From contig JBAYKX010000022.1 in NCBI GenBank assembly GCA_041664345.1, forward strand, positions 13,651 through 77,650: 64,000 nt of DNA, read 5' to 3'. The notes under the pieces are model-generated. The model was given only the letters and a program-made list of their open reading frames with translations. It had not been told where the DNA came from and did not search any database. This DNA comes from GWE2-40-63 sp041664345. Lineage in GTDB: Bacteria; Bacteroidota; Bacteroidia; Bacteroidales; SZUA-534. The translations under genes were made by a program, and so were the position numbers. Below, piece by piece: positions 26,889-35,691 of the stretch (position 1 is the first letter of the stretch; every line of letters begins with the position of its first letter).

Positions 26889-28250
26889 CTATTGGACAAT
26901 GTTTGCAATTTGACTCGTCAATTCGTTCCAATTCTGCATTAAACGGTTCCAAGTCGGGTTTTCCTTCTTTTTAAAGTAATAGGCCCTCCATCTTGGTATG
27001 TTCTTTGCAAATATGGCATAATACTCATAACTAAAAAGACCCAATATAAAAATTGAAATGAAAGCACTTAATGCATAATAAATTGGACTTATAAATATCA
27101 GAAATACAACTAAATATGCAATATAAAATAAAGTAAAAGTTAAAATAGAAACACCAAAACGGATGGAACTTACAAACTGAGGATCTTTTATTTTTTTAGA
27201 TAAAAGGACAGGGATATAAAAAGGTAAAAAGTTAAAAACAAAACCCACTAAAAACAAAGGAAGAGTTACGATTAGAAACAAGGTTCCTACTAAACTCCAT
27301 AAAACCAAGAATCGGCCTTTTGCCGGTACCCATAACCTAAAATCGAGATTTTTTACGTCCTCCAGTATTTCTTTACCGGTATCAGCCATCTTTTGAAACT
27401 TATCAGATTCCAGCTCTTTGAATGCTATAATTTTATCGGCAATAAATTGGGAGTTTTTAATAATATTTGTGTGCTCGGTATCTAATCCTTTTCTATATAT
27501 CAGATGCTTAATATAAATGTCTTTCAGTAATGATACATCTTCATAGTCTTTTTCATCATCAATATTCAGCATTTGGGGTATCATGCGTTCCCTGAGTTCC
27601 TGCATGAAGGCAGTCATGGCTTTTTGGGGGTTATCATTATACATTTCCTTGTATTTGTTTACCGGGAATGGTTTTCCAAAATGTACCAACAAATCGGCTC
27701 CAAATTTGATGTAATGAGAATAATCAAGACCAACAGGTACAATTTGGATACCTAGCTCAAACCCAGAGCGTTCTTCTGCCTGAAAGGCAATTCGGGCAAT
27801 TCCTTTTTTTAATACCCTCAGCCGTCGTTGACCAAAATGATTGCCTTCAGGTAAAATGGCTAATCTTTTATTATCTAGCAAAACACCTACCGCTTCATCA
27901 AATGAAGCATCATTGTTCTGAAGGTTTTCCTTCCCATCACGCATCCTGAAAATTGGGATTATTTTGAAAAAACGTAAGATTTTTGCAACTACTGGTTTTT
28001 TGAAAATATCAGCTCTTGCCATGAAAACTGGCTGACTGCGCAATGTACAGAGAACAGTGAGTGCATCCATTAATGAATTTTGATGATTTATAGCCAATAT
28101 CACAGGAACATTCTTGGGAACATTTTCTTTTCCAACAATGGTAACCCGGTTATAAAAAGAATACAGGAATATGTCAACATAGCTGCGTAATAACTTATGT
28201 CCTAAACTAGGTTGGTGAATTGGTTTTTTTAAGCTCATTCTTTTTATCAT
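26889..28250 (-). CDS. PlsC-type glycerophospholipid acyltransferase with C-terminal membrane part
   Basis: From the ATG at 28250 the protein has about 453 residues; the longer frame to 28280 starts with TTG. The N-terminal acyltransferase domain shows the NHQNSLMDALT catalytic His/Asp block and the LPEGNHFG block, used to acylate lysophosphatidic acid or a similar acceptor. Three or so hydrophobic segments follow after residue 320. The long C-terminal extension is common in Bacteroidota homologues. The substrate cannot be specified. Confidence 0.85.
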   Translation of the reverse strand: MIKRMSLKKPIHQPSLGHKLLRSYVDIFLYSFYNRVTIVGKENVPKNVPVILAINHQNSLMDALTVLCTLRSQPVFMARADIFKKPVVAKILRFFKIIPIFRMRDGKENLQNNDASFDEAVGVLLDNKRLAILPEGNHFGQRRLRVLKKGIARIAFQAEERSGFELGIQIVPVGLDYSHYIKFGADLLVHFGKPFPVNKYKEMYNDNPQKAMTAFMQELRERMIPQMLNIDDEKDYEDVSLLKDIYIKHLIYRKGLDTEHTNIIKNSQFIADKIIAFKELESDKFQKMADTGKEILEDVKNLDFRLWVPAKGRFLVLWSLVGTLFLIVTLPLFLVGFVFNFLPFYIPVLLSKKIKDPQFVSSIRFGVSILTFTLFYIAYLVVFLIFISPIYYALSAFISIFILGLFSYEYYAIFAKNIPRWRAYYFKKKENPTWNRLMQNWNELTSQIANIVQ

Positions 28251-28439
28251 TTTGTAAGAGGCAATTGACCTACAAATCAATTTGTAAGCCCTTCCCGATT
28301 AATCAAAACCCTTTAGTAAGTCAAATAGTGAACACTGTTTTTTCAAAATTTGCTTTTCAAAAATAGTCTTTAAGTCCACCTTTTAAGGTAGTGAATATAC
28401 CACTTTTCAAAAATGGTTTTTAATGCCATTTAATCCCAA

Positions 28440-29732
28440 TCAAACCAGTTTGGCATACAAATCGTATTCATCGGCATCGGTTATCATTGCTTCTTTGAAA
28501 CTTCCAATGGCTAACCTTTTTAGGGTAGTAATAAGCACTTCATTGTCCACTTCCGGGCTATCAAACTCGGTACGTCCGATGTAGTAGTCACCCTCACGCC
28601 TATCTATTAGCACTTTGAAGGTTTTTCCTATTTTGTTTTGGTTATGTTCTGATGAAATTTGCTGTTGAATTTCCATAATTTCCTCGGCACGCTGTTGTTT
28701 GATTTCCTCCGACACCTCATCTTTATAATTGTTCCAAGCATAAGTGTTTTCTTCATGAGAATACGTGAAAACACCCAACCGCTCAAACCGGATATCCTTT
28801 ACAAACTGAACCAGTTCCTGAAAATCCTGTTCCGTTTCACCGGGATGCCCAACCATGAGCGTTGTCCTTAAATTGATGCCCGGTACCTTTTCACGGAAAG
28901 AACGAATCAAAGTATATGTTTCTTCTTTGGTCACATTGCGGCGCATGGACGAAAGCATGTGATTGCTAATGTGCTGCAAGGCAATATCCATGTATTTACA
29001 AATATTGGGGTATTTTGCCATCACTGGTAAAATATCCATTGGGAAACGTGCCGGGTAGGTATAATGGATGCGCAACCATACCAGTCCCGATATTTGGGCC
29101 AGTTGTTCCATTAAAGGAGCCAACATTTGCTTTTTGTACAAATCAATCCCATAATACGATAACTCCTGGGCAATCAAAATCAGTTCTTTCACACCACTTT
29201 TCACCAGTGAAGTTGCCTCTTCAACCAATGATTCCATGGTGCGCGAAATATGGCTTCCGGTAATATTGGGAATGGCACAAAAGGAACAACCCCGGTTGCA
29301 ACCTTCCGATATTTTCAGATATGCGTAATGGCTGGGTGTGGTAATGATGCGGTTTGGCATTAATGCGGGAAAATGGCTGGCACTCATAAATTCCAGCATT
29401 TTTGGGAGTTCAAATTTTCCAAACCAGGCATCCACTTCCGGTATTTCCTTTATCAGTTCATCCTTGTACCGCTCACACAAACAACCGAATACCAAAACTT
29501 TCTTAACCAATCCATTTGCTTTAGCATGAACGAAGTTTAATATGGTTTCAATGGATTCTTCCTTTGCATCGCCAATAAAGCCGCAGGTATTTATCAATAC
29601 AAAGTCCGCCTTTTCCTTTGCCGATTCATGAACCACAGAATATCCATTCTCTGCCAATTGTTTCATCATCACTTCAGAATCGACCCGATTCTTGCTGCAA
29701 CCCAGTGTAAATATATTAACCGTTTTTTTCAT
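28440..29732 (-). CDS. rimO: Ribosomal protein S12 methylthiotransferase RimO
   Basis: The 430-residue radical SAM enzyme adds a methylthio group to an aspartate of S12. N-terminal MTTase domain cysteines are seen in LGCSKNRVDSE, NTCGFIGDA and GCLCERY; the radical SAM motif is CNRGCSFC; a TRAM domain ends the chain. The SKNRVDSE and HISRTMESL features favour RimO over MiaB. It is the last gene of the rpmB-rpmG-DUF4295-ftsY-rimO run, a conserved Bacteroidota order. Confidence 0.95.
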   Translation of the reverse strand: MKKTVNIFTLGCSKNRVDSEVMMKQLAENGYSVVHESAKEKADFVLINTCGFIGDAKEESIETILNFVHAKANGLVKKVLVFGCLCERYKDELIKEIPEVDAWFGKFELPKMLEFMSASHFPALMPNRIITTPSHYAYLKISEGCNRGCSFCAIPNITGSHISRTMESLVEEATSLVKSGVKELILIAQELSYYGIDLYKKQMLAPLMEQLAQISGLVWLRIHYTYPARFPMDILPVMAKYPNICKYMDIALQHISNHMLSSMRRNVTKEETYTLIRSFREKVPGINLRTTLMVGHPGETEQDFQELVQFVKDIRFERLGVFTYSHEENTYAWNNYKDEVSEEIKQQRAEEIMEIQQQISSEHNQNKIGKTFKVLIDRREGDYYIGRTEFDSPEVDNEVLITTLKRLAIGSFKEAMITDADEYDLYAKLV

Positions 29733-29799
29733 GCACTCAACTATATTTTTTAATGGAGCAAATTCATAAAACTAAAAAGGACCCTAAGGCCCATTTGTT

Positions 29800-30747
29800 C
29801 TATTTAAAGAGCGAATCAACAAATTCATGTCGGTTAAATACCAACAAATCGTCCATTCCTTCGCCTACCCCAATATAGCGGACCGGTATTTTAAACTGGT
29901 CAGAAATACCGATAACAACTCCTCCTTTAGCGGTGCCGTCGAGTTTGGTTAAAGCCAATGCGGTAACCTCAGTAGCCAATGTGAATTGTTTGGACTGTTC
30001 AAAAGCGTTTTGTCCGGTGGAGCCATCCAATACTAGCAATACTTCGTGGGGAGCTTCCGGAATAATTTTCTGCATCACTTTTTTAACCTTCGAAAGTTCG
30101 TTCATCAGGTTTATTTTGTTGTGCAACCTTCCAGCAGTGTCAATCAAAACAACATCGGCATTTGCTTTTACAGCCGATTGTATAGTATCGAATGCAACAG
30201 ATGCTGGATCGGCACCCATTTTTTGTTTTATTAAAGGAACATCAACCCGTTGAGCCCATATCTCCAGCTGGTCAATAGCGGCAGCACGAAAAGTATCGGC
30301 AGCTCCAATAAAAACCGATTTACCGGCTTTTTTGTATTGATAAGCCAATTTACCAATGGTGGTGGTTTTACCAACCCCGTTTACTCCAACCACCATTATA
30401 ATATATGGTACTTTGTTGATAGTTTCGGGAACAACAAATTCTGTAGCATCTATGGAATTGTTTTCTTGCAAAAGCTCCGCAATCTCTTCTTTAAGGATGG
30501 CATTCAGTTCATTGGTGCCAATATATTTTTCTTTTACAATCCGCTTTTGAATACGCTCAATAATCTTCAACGTGGTTTCAACGCCTACATCTGAGGTTAT
30601 CAGAACTTCCTCCAGGTTATCAAGTACTTCATCGTCAACAGTTGATTTGCCAACTACCACCCTCGAAAGTTTTTTGAAAACACTTTCTTTGGTTTTTTCC
30701 AATCCCTTGTCGAGATTATCTTTTTTTGTGCGAGAAAAAAATCCCAT
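29800..30747 (-). CDS. ftsY: Signal recognition particle receptor FtsY
   Basis: The 315-residue protein has a short charged N-terminus, the four-helix N domain and the SRP GTPase domain. The GTPase motifs are GVNGVGKTTTIGKLAY (G1), DTFRAAA, DTAGR (G3) and TKLDGTAKGG (G4). It docks ribosome-SRP complexes at the inner membrane. A terminator separates it from the upstream DUF4295 gene, so it may have its own promoter. Confidence 0.96.
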   Translation of the reverse strand: MGFFSRTKKDNLDKGLEKTKESVFKKLSRVVVGKSTVDDEVLDNLEEVLITSDVGVETTLKIIERIQKRIVKEKYIGTNELNAILKEEIAELLQENNSIDATEFVVPETINKVPYIIMVVGVNGVGKTTTIGKLAYQYKKAGKSVFIGAADTFRAAAIDQLEIWAQRVDVPLIKQKMGADPASVAFDTIQSAVKANADVVLIDTAGRLHNKINLMNELSKVKKVMQKIIPEAPHEVLLVLDGSTGQNAFEQSKQFTLATEVTALALTKLDGTAKGGVVIGISDQFKIPVRYIGVGEGMDDLLVFNRHEFVDSLFK

Positions 30748-30798
30748 AGTTGAATTGTATTAATGCAAATGGTAAGTTCGTAAAAAAGACTGTTTAAC

Positions 30799-30834
30799 AA
30801 AAAAAGCTCTCCTCGCGGACGAAGAAAGCTTTTT
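30799..30834 (-). terminator. Terminator after rpmB-rpmG-DUF4295
   Basis: Arms at 30801-30815 and 30820-30834 pair with two mismatches around a cgga loop. On the minus strand the stem is followed by a run of seven Ts. It lies 20 bases after the DUF4295 stop codon and also resembles a bidirectional terminator. Confidence 0.65.
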
Positions 30835-30854
30835 TGTATTACTCAATCAATATT

Positions 30855-31007
30855 TTATTTACTGAAAAAATCTTTTACGTGCTCTGAGTTTACAATTTCT
30901 TCCTTGAATTGATAAGCACCGGTTTTAGGCGATTTAACCATTTTGATAACTTTTGCATAAGTTTTGGCTTCACCTGATTTTAACGTTGCAACTACCTTCT
31001 TTGCCAT
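30855..31007 (-). CDS. DUF4295 small protein
   Basis: A 50-residue basic protein starts MAKKVVATLKSGEAKTYAKV and ends VKDFFSK. It matches the DUF4295 family, which in Bacteroidota is nearly always found directly downstream of rpmG, as here (8 bases away). A ribosome-associated role is often suspected from that linkage, but its job is unknown. Confidence 0.88.
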   Translation of the reverse strand: MAKKVVATLKSGEAKTYAKVIKMVKSPKTGAYQFKEEIVNSEHVKDFFSK

Positions 31008-31015
31008 GTTCTAAT

Positions 31016-31204
31016 CTATTTAATTTCTTTATGTACAGTTACTTTTTTAAGAATTGGGTTATACTTGCGCATTTCCATTCTTTCTGGGGTATTTTTTTTG
31101 TTCTTTTTAGTAATATACCTTGAAGTACCCGGTCTTCCGCTGGCTTTATGTTCAGTACATTCCAAAATCACTTGAACCCTATTACCTTTTGCCTTTTTAG
31201 CCAT
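31016..31204 (-). CDS. rpmG: 50S ribosomal protein L33
   Basis: The 62-residue basic protein has the L33 pattern: N-terminal RVQVILECTEHK, SRYITKKNKKNTPERME, and the conserved KYNPILKK near the end. Only one Cys is present, so this is the zinc-free form. It lies between rpmB (11 bases upstream) and the DUF4295 gene (8 bases downstream). Confidence 0.95.
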   Translation of the reverse strand: MAKKAKGNRVQVILECTEHKASGRPGTSRYITKKNKKNTPERMEMRKYNPILKKVTVHKEIK

Positions 31205-31215
31205 TTTAATACTAT

Positions 31216-31425
31216 TTAATACTGATTAATAAACCCTTTGGCTTTTGCCTGTTTCAACACGTTGTTCAAACCGTTTTTATTGATATTACGGATACCTGCA
31301 GCAGATACCTTGATAACAATCCAACGATCTTCTTCAGGGAGATAAAACTTTTTATTGAATAAGTTCGGATAGAACCTTCTTTTAGTTTTCTTGTTTGAGT
31401 GGCTTACGTTGTTGCCCACCATCAT
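31216..31425 (-). CDS. rpmB: 50S ribosomal protein L28; normal N-terminus cut off by a stop at codon 2
   Basis: The open frame from 31425 encodes 69 residues (MMVGNNVSHSNKKTKRRF... to FINQY) and is clearly L28. The frame upstream reads ATG-TAA-AAG and then I-C-Q-V-T-G-K-K straight into the Met at 31425, which is the expected L28 N-terminus apart from the TAA. The usual ATG is at 31456-31458 and codon 2, normally Ser (TCA), is TAA at 31453-31455. Either L28 starts at the internal ATG and lacks eleven residues, or the base is a sequence error. L28 binds 23S rRNA and is part of a conserved operon here. Confidence 0.9.
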   Translation of the reverse strand: MMVGNNVSHSNKKTKRRFYPNLFNKKFYLPEEDRWIVIKVSAAGIRNINKNGLNNVLKQAKAKGFINQY

Positions 31426-31634
31426 TTTTTTTCCTGTAACTTGACAAATCTTTTACATCACTATATCATTTAAAATTCTTTTTACATCTCAAAAATCGGA
31501 ATGCAAAATACGTGATTTTAATTCAATTAATCAAACAAATAAACCTTTTTTGTTAAAAAAAAATCACTTTTTTTCGTTTGCTCTGTATTTTACACACCAC
31601 AACGCAAATACATATCCTATTAAAATATTGATTA

Positions 31635-32891
31635 TCAATTAGTAATTGTTTCATCATTGAGTACCTGCCTTAGCATATTTAATGCTGCAATAGTGGTACG
31701 GGTGATGTTAATTTTTCGTTCTTTTCCAAATTTGAATTGTTTCGACACAACTTTTTTGGGCGTAGCCACTCCAATCCAAACAGTACCAACCGGTTTTTCA
31801 GGAGTTCCTCCGTCGCGACCGGCAATACCCGTTGTGGCTATAGCATAGTCGGATTTTAACACCAGCTTTGCTCCTGCCGCCATTTGTTCCACCACCTGCT
31901 GACTGACTGCACCATAAGCATGAATGGAATCAGTTGAAACCCCAAGTAACTTTTCCTTAACTTCGTTGGAATAAGCTACAATTCCCCCTTTAAAATAAGC
32001 CGATGCTCCGGACACGGAAGTTATAGTTGCAGCCAAGGTTCCACCAGTACAACTTTCAGCACAACTAATGGTTTTAAACCTAGTTTTTAATAAGTTACCT
32101 ACTATAATTTCAAGTAATTCTTCAGTGTCTGAAAATATATTATTTGGAATTAACGGTTTCAGTTTTTCAATTTGTTCATCAACTAAAAGTTCGGCAACTT
32201 CTTTCCTCTCTGCAACATATCCCAACCGTAGTTTTACAATTCCCGGTGATGGCAAATACGCCAGTTTCATCCCTTGTGGAAGTTGGTTTTCCCATTCTTC
32301 AATAATCAGTGCCAACTGTGATTCCCCCAGTCCGGTAACCATAACTGTTTGGTAATGAATGTATGGTAAGGCAAAAGTTGTTTTGAGTTTGGGAATGACC
32401 TCCTGCTGCATTAATCCTTTCATTTCAAAAGGTACACCAGGCAAACTCACCAATACAGTGCCGTTTTTCTCAAACCACATTCCTGGTGCAGTTCCCTGTT
32501 TGTTCCTCAGCAAATAAGCCCCATCGGGAAATAATGCCTGATCGCGGTTTAACGGGTTCATTAATCCTCCCCGTTGTTTAATAAATGCCTCCACATCTTC
32601 AAAAACCAACGGGTTGAATTTTAATGGGGTTCCAAATAATTTGCTTAAGGTGGTTTTGGTAATATCGTCTTTGGTTGGACCTAACCCTCCGGTAAGTATT
32701 ACTAATTTTGATTGCCTTAAAGCATTATTTACGGATTCAACAATTGCTTCTTCCGCATCGGAAATTGAGGTCATTATTTGAACGCTAAAACCCATTTTGG
32801 TCAATTCAACGGCTATCCAAGCTGAATTGGTATCTGTAATCTGGCCAATCAAGATTTCATCGCCTATGGTAATTATTTGTGCTGGTATCAT
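31635..32891 (-). CDS. cinA: CinA-family protein (nicotinamide-nucleotide amidase)
   Basis: The 418-residue protein joins an N-terminal MoCF-like domain (TIGDEILIGQITDTNSAW, then GGLGPTKDDIT), where CinA proteins hydrolyse ADP-ribose or NAD-type pyrophosphates, to a C-terminal PncC-type NMN deamidase domain with SCAESCTGGT and GIAGRDGGTPEKPVGTV. It recycles pyridine nucleotides. It starts 9 bases after lptD on the same strand and is followed by the rpmB run. Confidence 0.94.
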   Translation of the reverse strand: MIPAQIITIGDEILIGQITDTNSAWIAVELTKMGFSVQIMTSISDAEEAIVESVNNALRQSKLVILTGGLGPTKDDITKTTLSKLFGTPLKFNPLVFEDVEAFIKQRGGLMNPLNRDQALFPDGAYLLRNKQGTAPGMWFEKNGTVLVSLPGVPFEMKGLMQQEVIPKLKTTFALPYIHYQTVMVTGLGESQLALIIEEWENQLPQGMKLAYLPSPGIVKLRLGYVAERKEVAELLVDEQIEKLKPLIPNNIFSDTEELLEIIVGNLLKTRFKTISCAESCTGGTLAATITSVSGASAYFKGGIVAYSNEVKEKLLGVSTDSIHAYGAVSQQVVEQMAAGAKLVLKSDYAIATTGIAGRDGGTPEKPVGTVWIGVATPKKVVSKQFKFGKERKINITRTTIAALNMLRQVLNDETITN

Positions 32892-32900
32892 GCTAAAAAT

Positions 32901-35603
32901 TTAATATGCATTATCCATCCAGCTTTGGTTTTTATCGTATTTCAGATCTTGCAATATGGATGATTTAGCACCAATGGAAAAACTGTAGCTTTGCCTTTCG
33001 CCAAAGGGAACCATGCTTAAGGTTGCTAACCAGCAATGCAAATCGCGGGAAAGGTTAATACTGGTAAACGAAAATTGATTTGCATTAAAATCCCAACCCG
33101 ATTGAACTCCAATTTTCCATTTTGGAGTTAAGCTAAGATCGCCTGAAAAGCTCAAGGTTTGTATAATTTCAGATACAAATCCGGGCTTTTGATAACCAAA
33201 TGAATAATCAAACCGCAAATTCCAAGGTATTTTAAAGTAATCGTATTCATAATAATCATGATTGTGGGTAATACCCGTAACGCCCGTATTGGGTGGGTTT
33301 TCTCCTTCGGGTAAATTGTTCTTGTCTTTATTTTCGCTTTTACCAAATAGGTTTTCCGAATTGAATGAAATACCGGTTGAAGCTCTTACACTTGTAATAC
33401 GCATCAGTTGACCGGGGTATTGTTTAAATTGAAATACATTGATTGGTTTGCCTGTGGAATCGTCCAATGCATAAAAGTTACCTGTGGATGAAACATTTAT
33501 TGAAAGTAATTTAAAAAGAGTAGTACGGGCTGAAATACTAATTGGAGCCCAGTTAAACTCATCAGCCAACATATTATACGATGTGGAAAAGCTCAATGAT
33601 TCTAAAAGCTTTATTTTTGCTTCATTGGTAACGGTATCTTTTTTATTGGCTACTTTCATTTCTAAATTATTATTCAACGAAAAGTTAATTAAGCCTGATT
33701 TTCCAGCCCCGGGTACTCCATAAATACCATCTTTGTAAGGAGAATAATAAACCACTTTATTCGTATCCTTATTTGTAGGATCGGGAAGGTAATATTGCCA
33801 TTTGGCTTCTTGAAAGTCGGGGCGATAACTTAGTGATACTGAAGGGGTAACTACATGCCGTATGGCTTTAATACGTTCACTTTTAAATTGATACATGCCA
33901 TACATTATGGTACCCAAACTTAATCCATAAGAATAATCATATACATTATAAAAACCATTTTGTTTGTTGTACATAATGGTATCTTCCAACTTTCCGTTAT
34001 TAATATACAAGGCTGATGATTTGAATGTTCGCTCAAAATACATACGGTCGGTAAAATTGAAACTGGGAGAAAGATTAAAATACTTTAAAACCTTTACTGA
34101 AGTGCTTAATGGAATTGAATGCTGGATTCCGTTTTTAAAAAGTTCTTTTGCTGCAGGGGTATAAATAATTGAATCGGGTGCTGAAATAGAGTTTTTCATG
34201 TTTCCGGCATAAGTAATCCCTACATTTTCGTACCATCGGGTTTTGCCAACGGCTACTTTCCTGCGGAACGGGAAAATCCGGTTCATATTAAAGGTCATTT
34301 GCGGTAAAGAACTGAAACTTACAATTTTAGTTTGAGTATTTTGCGAATGGGCCAGATTCATTGACATGCTAAAAGGAGTATTGGCAAAGGTTTTTCGAAA
34401 CGAAATACTTGAACTGGTTGTATTTGAAAGATAATCATTTGCATTGGTTGCATTGTATTTATTATTATCCATAGAACTAAAATTCACATTGGCACTGAAG
34501 TTGCTATTTGGCATTGCCTTTGGATCTTGTGTGTGGGACCATTGAATGCTGTATTGATTCGATTCTGAATAATTGGTCAATTCTGGTTCACCTTCTACAA
34601 CTTTTGAATATGCCAAATTAAAATTCCCGCTAAACTTGTAACGTAAAATATACTTGCTTTGTGCACTTACTTGCCATGATCCTTTAGTATAGACATCTCC
34701 TTTAAGCGACAAATCAAAATGATCGCTAAAGGCAAAATAGTATCCACCATCCCGTAAAAAAAATCCCCTGCTGTTTTCCTCCCCAAATTTAGGAATAAGA
34801 AAACCAGATGCTTTTTCTTTTGAAGTTGGAAAAAAACCAAATGGTATCATTATAGGATATAGTGGAATATCCTCAATTACCAAATATGAAAAACTTGCTA
34901 CAATGGCTTTTCCGGGAATAACCTTTCCTTTTGAAAGCCATAAATAAAAATGGGGTTCTTCCAATTCGCAGGTGGAGTATTTACCATGCAATAAGCTAAT
35001 TTGGTCATTGGGTTCCTTTTTGGTCTGCTCACTATGCAAATACCCATCTTCCTGTTCGGTATAAAGTCCTTTTATGAATCCTTTTTCAGTTTTAACATTG
35101 TAGGTAATTGTTTTTGCCTTCATGGTTTCATCGCCTTGAGTAAACTCAGGCTGTCCGGCAATAACACCACTACTATCAATAACACCTTCAGCATACATGA
35201 TGTTCTGCTCCATGTCAACTTCAATGTAAGCAGCCTTGAGCACAATATCTTCATAATTTATCTCGGCCTCGCCAAAAAGGAATACTTTTTGACCATCAAT
35301 GGAATAAATAGTGGAATCCTTAGCTGTATAGGTTACTTTCTCCTTAAATTCATTGAAACTTCGCGTTTTTGCTGGAGTAGTTATGGAATCATCACTGTAA
35401 TTTAATTGATTCAAAACAGTCCCCGAATCTTGAAATGCCGTATCATTAATCAATTGCTGTGAGTTAATTTGAATTGAATCCGACATCAACGTCTTTACTT
35501 CTGAATCAATATTAACATTTTCAAATTCAGTAAGTTGGGAATAAGCTGTTGAATTATAAATTAAATAAAAAATGAATCCCGGAATAAGGCTTTTAGTTTT
35601 CAA
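32901..35603 (-). CDS. lptD: LPS-assembly protein LptD-like
   Basis: The 900-residue protein has a signal peptide (residues 1-22), an OstA/LptA-like beta-jellyroll (about 95-240, with FLFGEAEINYEDIVLKAA) and a long C-terminal beta-barrel of alternating strands, as in Bacteroidota LptD. Conserved pieces PFGFFPTSKEKASGFLIP and GGYYFAFSDHFDLSLKGD lie at the start of the barrel. It inserts lipopolysaccharide into the outer membrane. The start codon is TTG at 35601-35603; the frame is closed by a TAG six codons upstream and the next ATG comes after the signal peptide, so TTG is favoured. It is divergent to the amidase gene. Confidence 0.87.
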   Translation of the reverse strand: MKTKSLIPGFIFYLIYNSTAYSQLTEFENVNIDSEVKTLMSDSIQINSQQLINDTAFQDSGTVLNQLNYSDDSITTPAKTRSFNEFKEKVTYTAKDSTIYSIDGQKVFLFGEAEINYEDIVLKAAYIEVDMEQNIMYAEGVIDSSGVIAGQPEFTQGDETMKAKTITYNVKTEKGFIKGLYTEQEDGYLHSEQTKKEPNDQISLLHGKYSTCELEEPHFYLWLSKGKVIPGKAIVASFSYLVIEDIPLYPIMIPFGFFPTSKEKASGFLIPKFGEENSRGFFLRDGGYYFAFSDHFDLSLKGDVYTKGSWQVSAQSKYILRYKFSGNFNLAYSKVVEGEPELTNYSESNQYSIQWSHTQDPKAMPNSNFSANVNFSSMDNNKYNATNANDYLSNTTSSSISFRKTFANTPFSMSMNLAHSQNTQTKIVSFSSLPQMTFNMNRIFPFRRKVAVGKTRWYENVGITYAGNMKNSISAPDSIIYTPAAKELFKNGIQHSIPLSTSVKVLKYFNLSPSFNFTDRMYFERTFKSSALYINNGKLEDTIMYNKQNGFYNVYDYSYGLSLGTIMYGMYQFKSERIKAIRHVVTPSVSLSYRPDFQEAKWQYYLPDPTNKDTNKVVYYSPYKDGIYGVPGAGKSGLINFSLNNNLEMKVANKKDTVTNEAKIKLLESLSFSTSYNMLADEFNWAPISISARTTLFKLLSINVSSTGNFYALDDSTGKPINVFQFKQYPGQLMRITSVRASTGISFNSENLFGKSENKDKNNLPEGENPPNTGVTGITHNHDYYEYDYFKIPWNLRFDYSFGYQKPGFVSEIIQTLSFSGDLSLTPKWKIGVQSGWDFNANQFSFTSINLSRDLHCWLATLSMVPFGERQSYSFSIGAKSSILQDLKYDKNQSWMDNAY

Positions 35604-35619
35604 ATCAGATATAATATAC

Positions 35620-35627
35620 TATTTTTG
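35620..35627 (+). promoter_or_regulatory. Candidate -7 element for the amidase-MCE operon
   Basis: TATTTTTG fits TAnnTTTG and lies 64 bases before the ATG at 35692, within the lptD/amidase divergent spacer. No -33 match at proper spacing was found. Confidence 0.35.
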
Positions 35628-35691
35628 TAAAATATGTTTAACTTAACAAACATGCGTCAAAACTAATGAATTTTTAAAGGTTTACAGAGTT

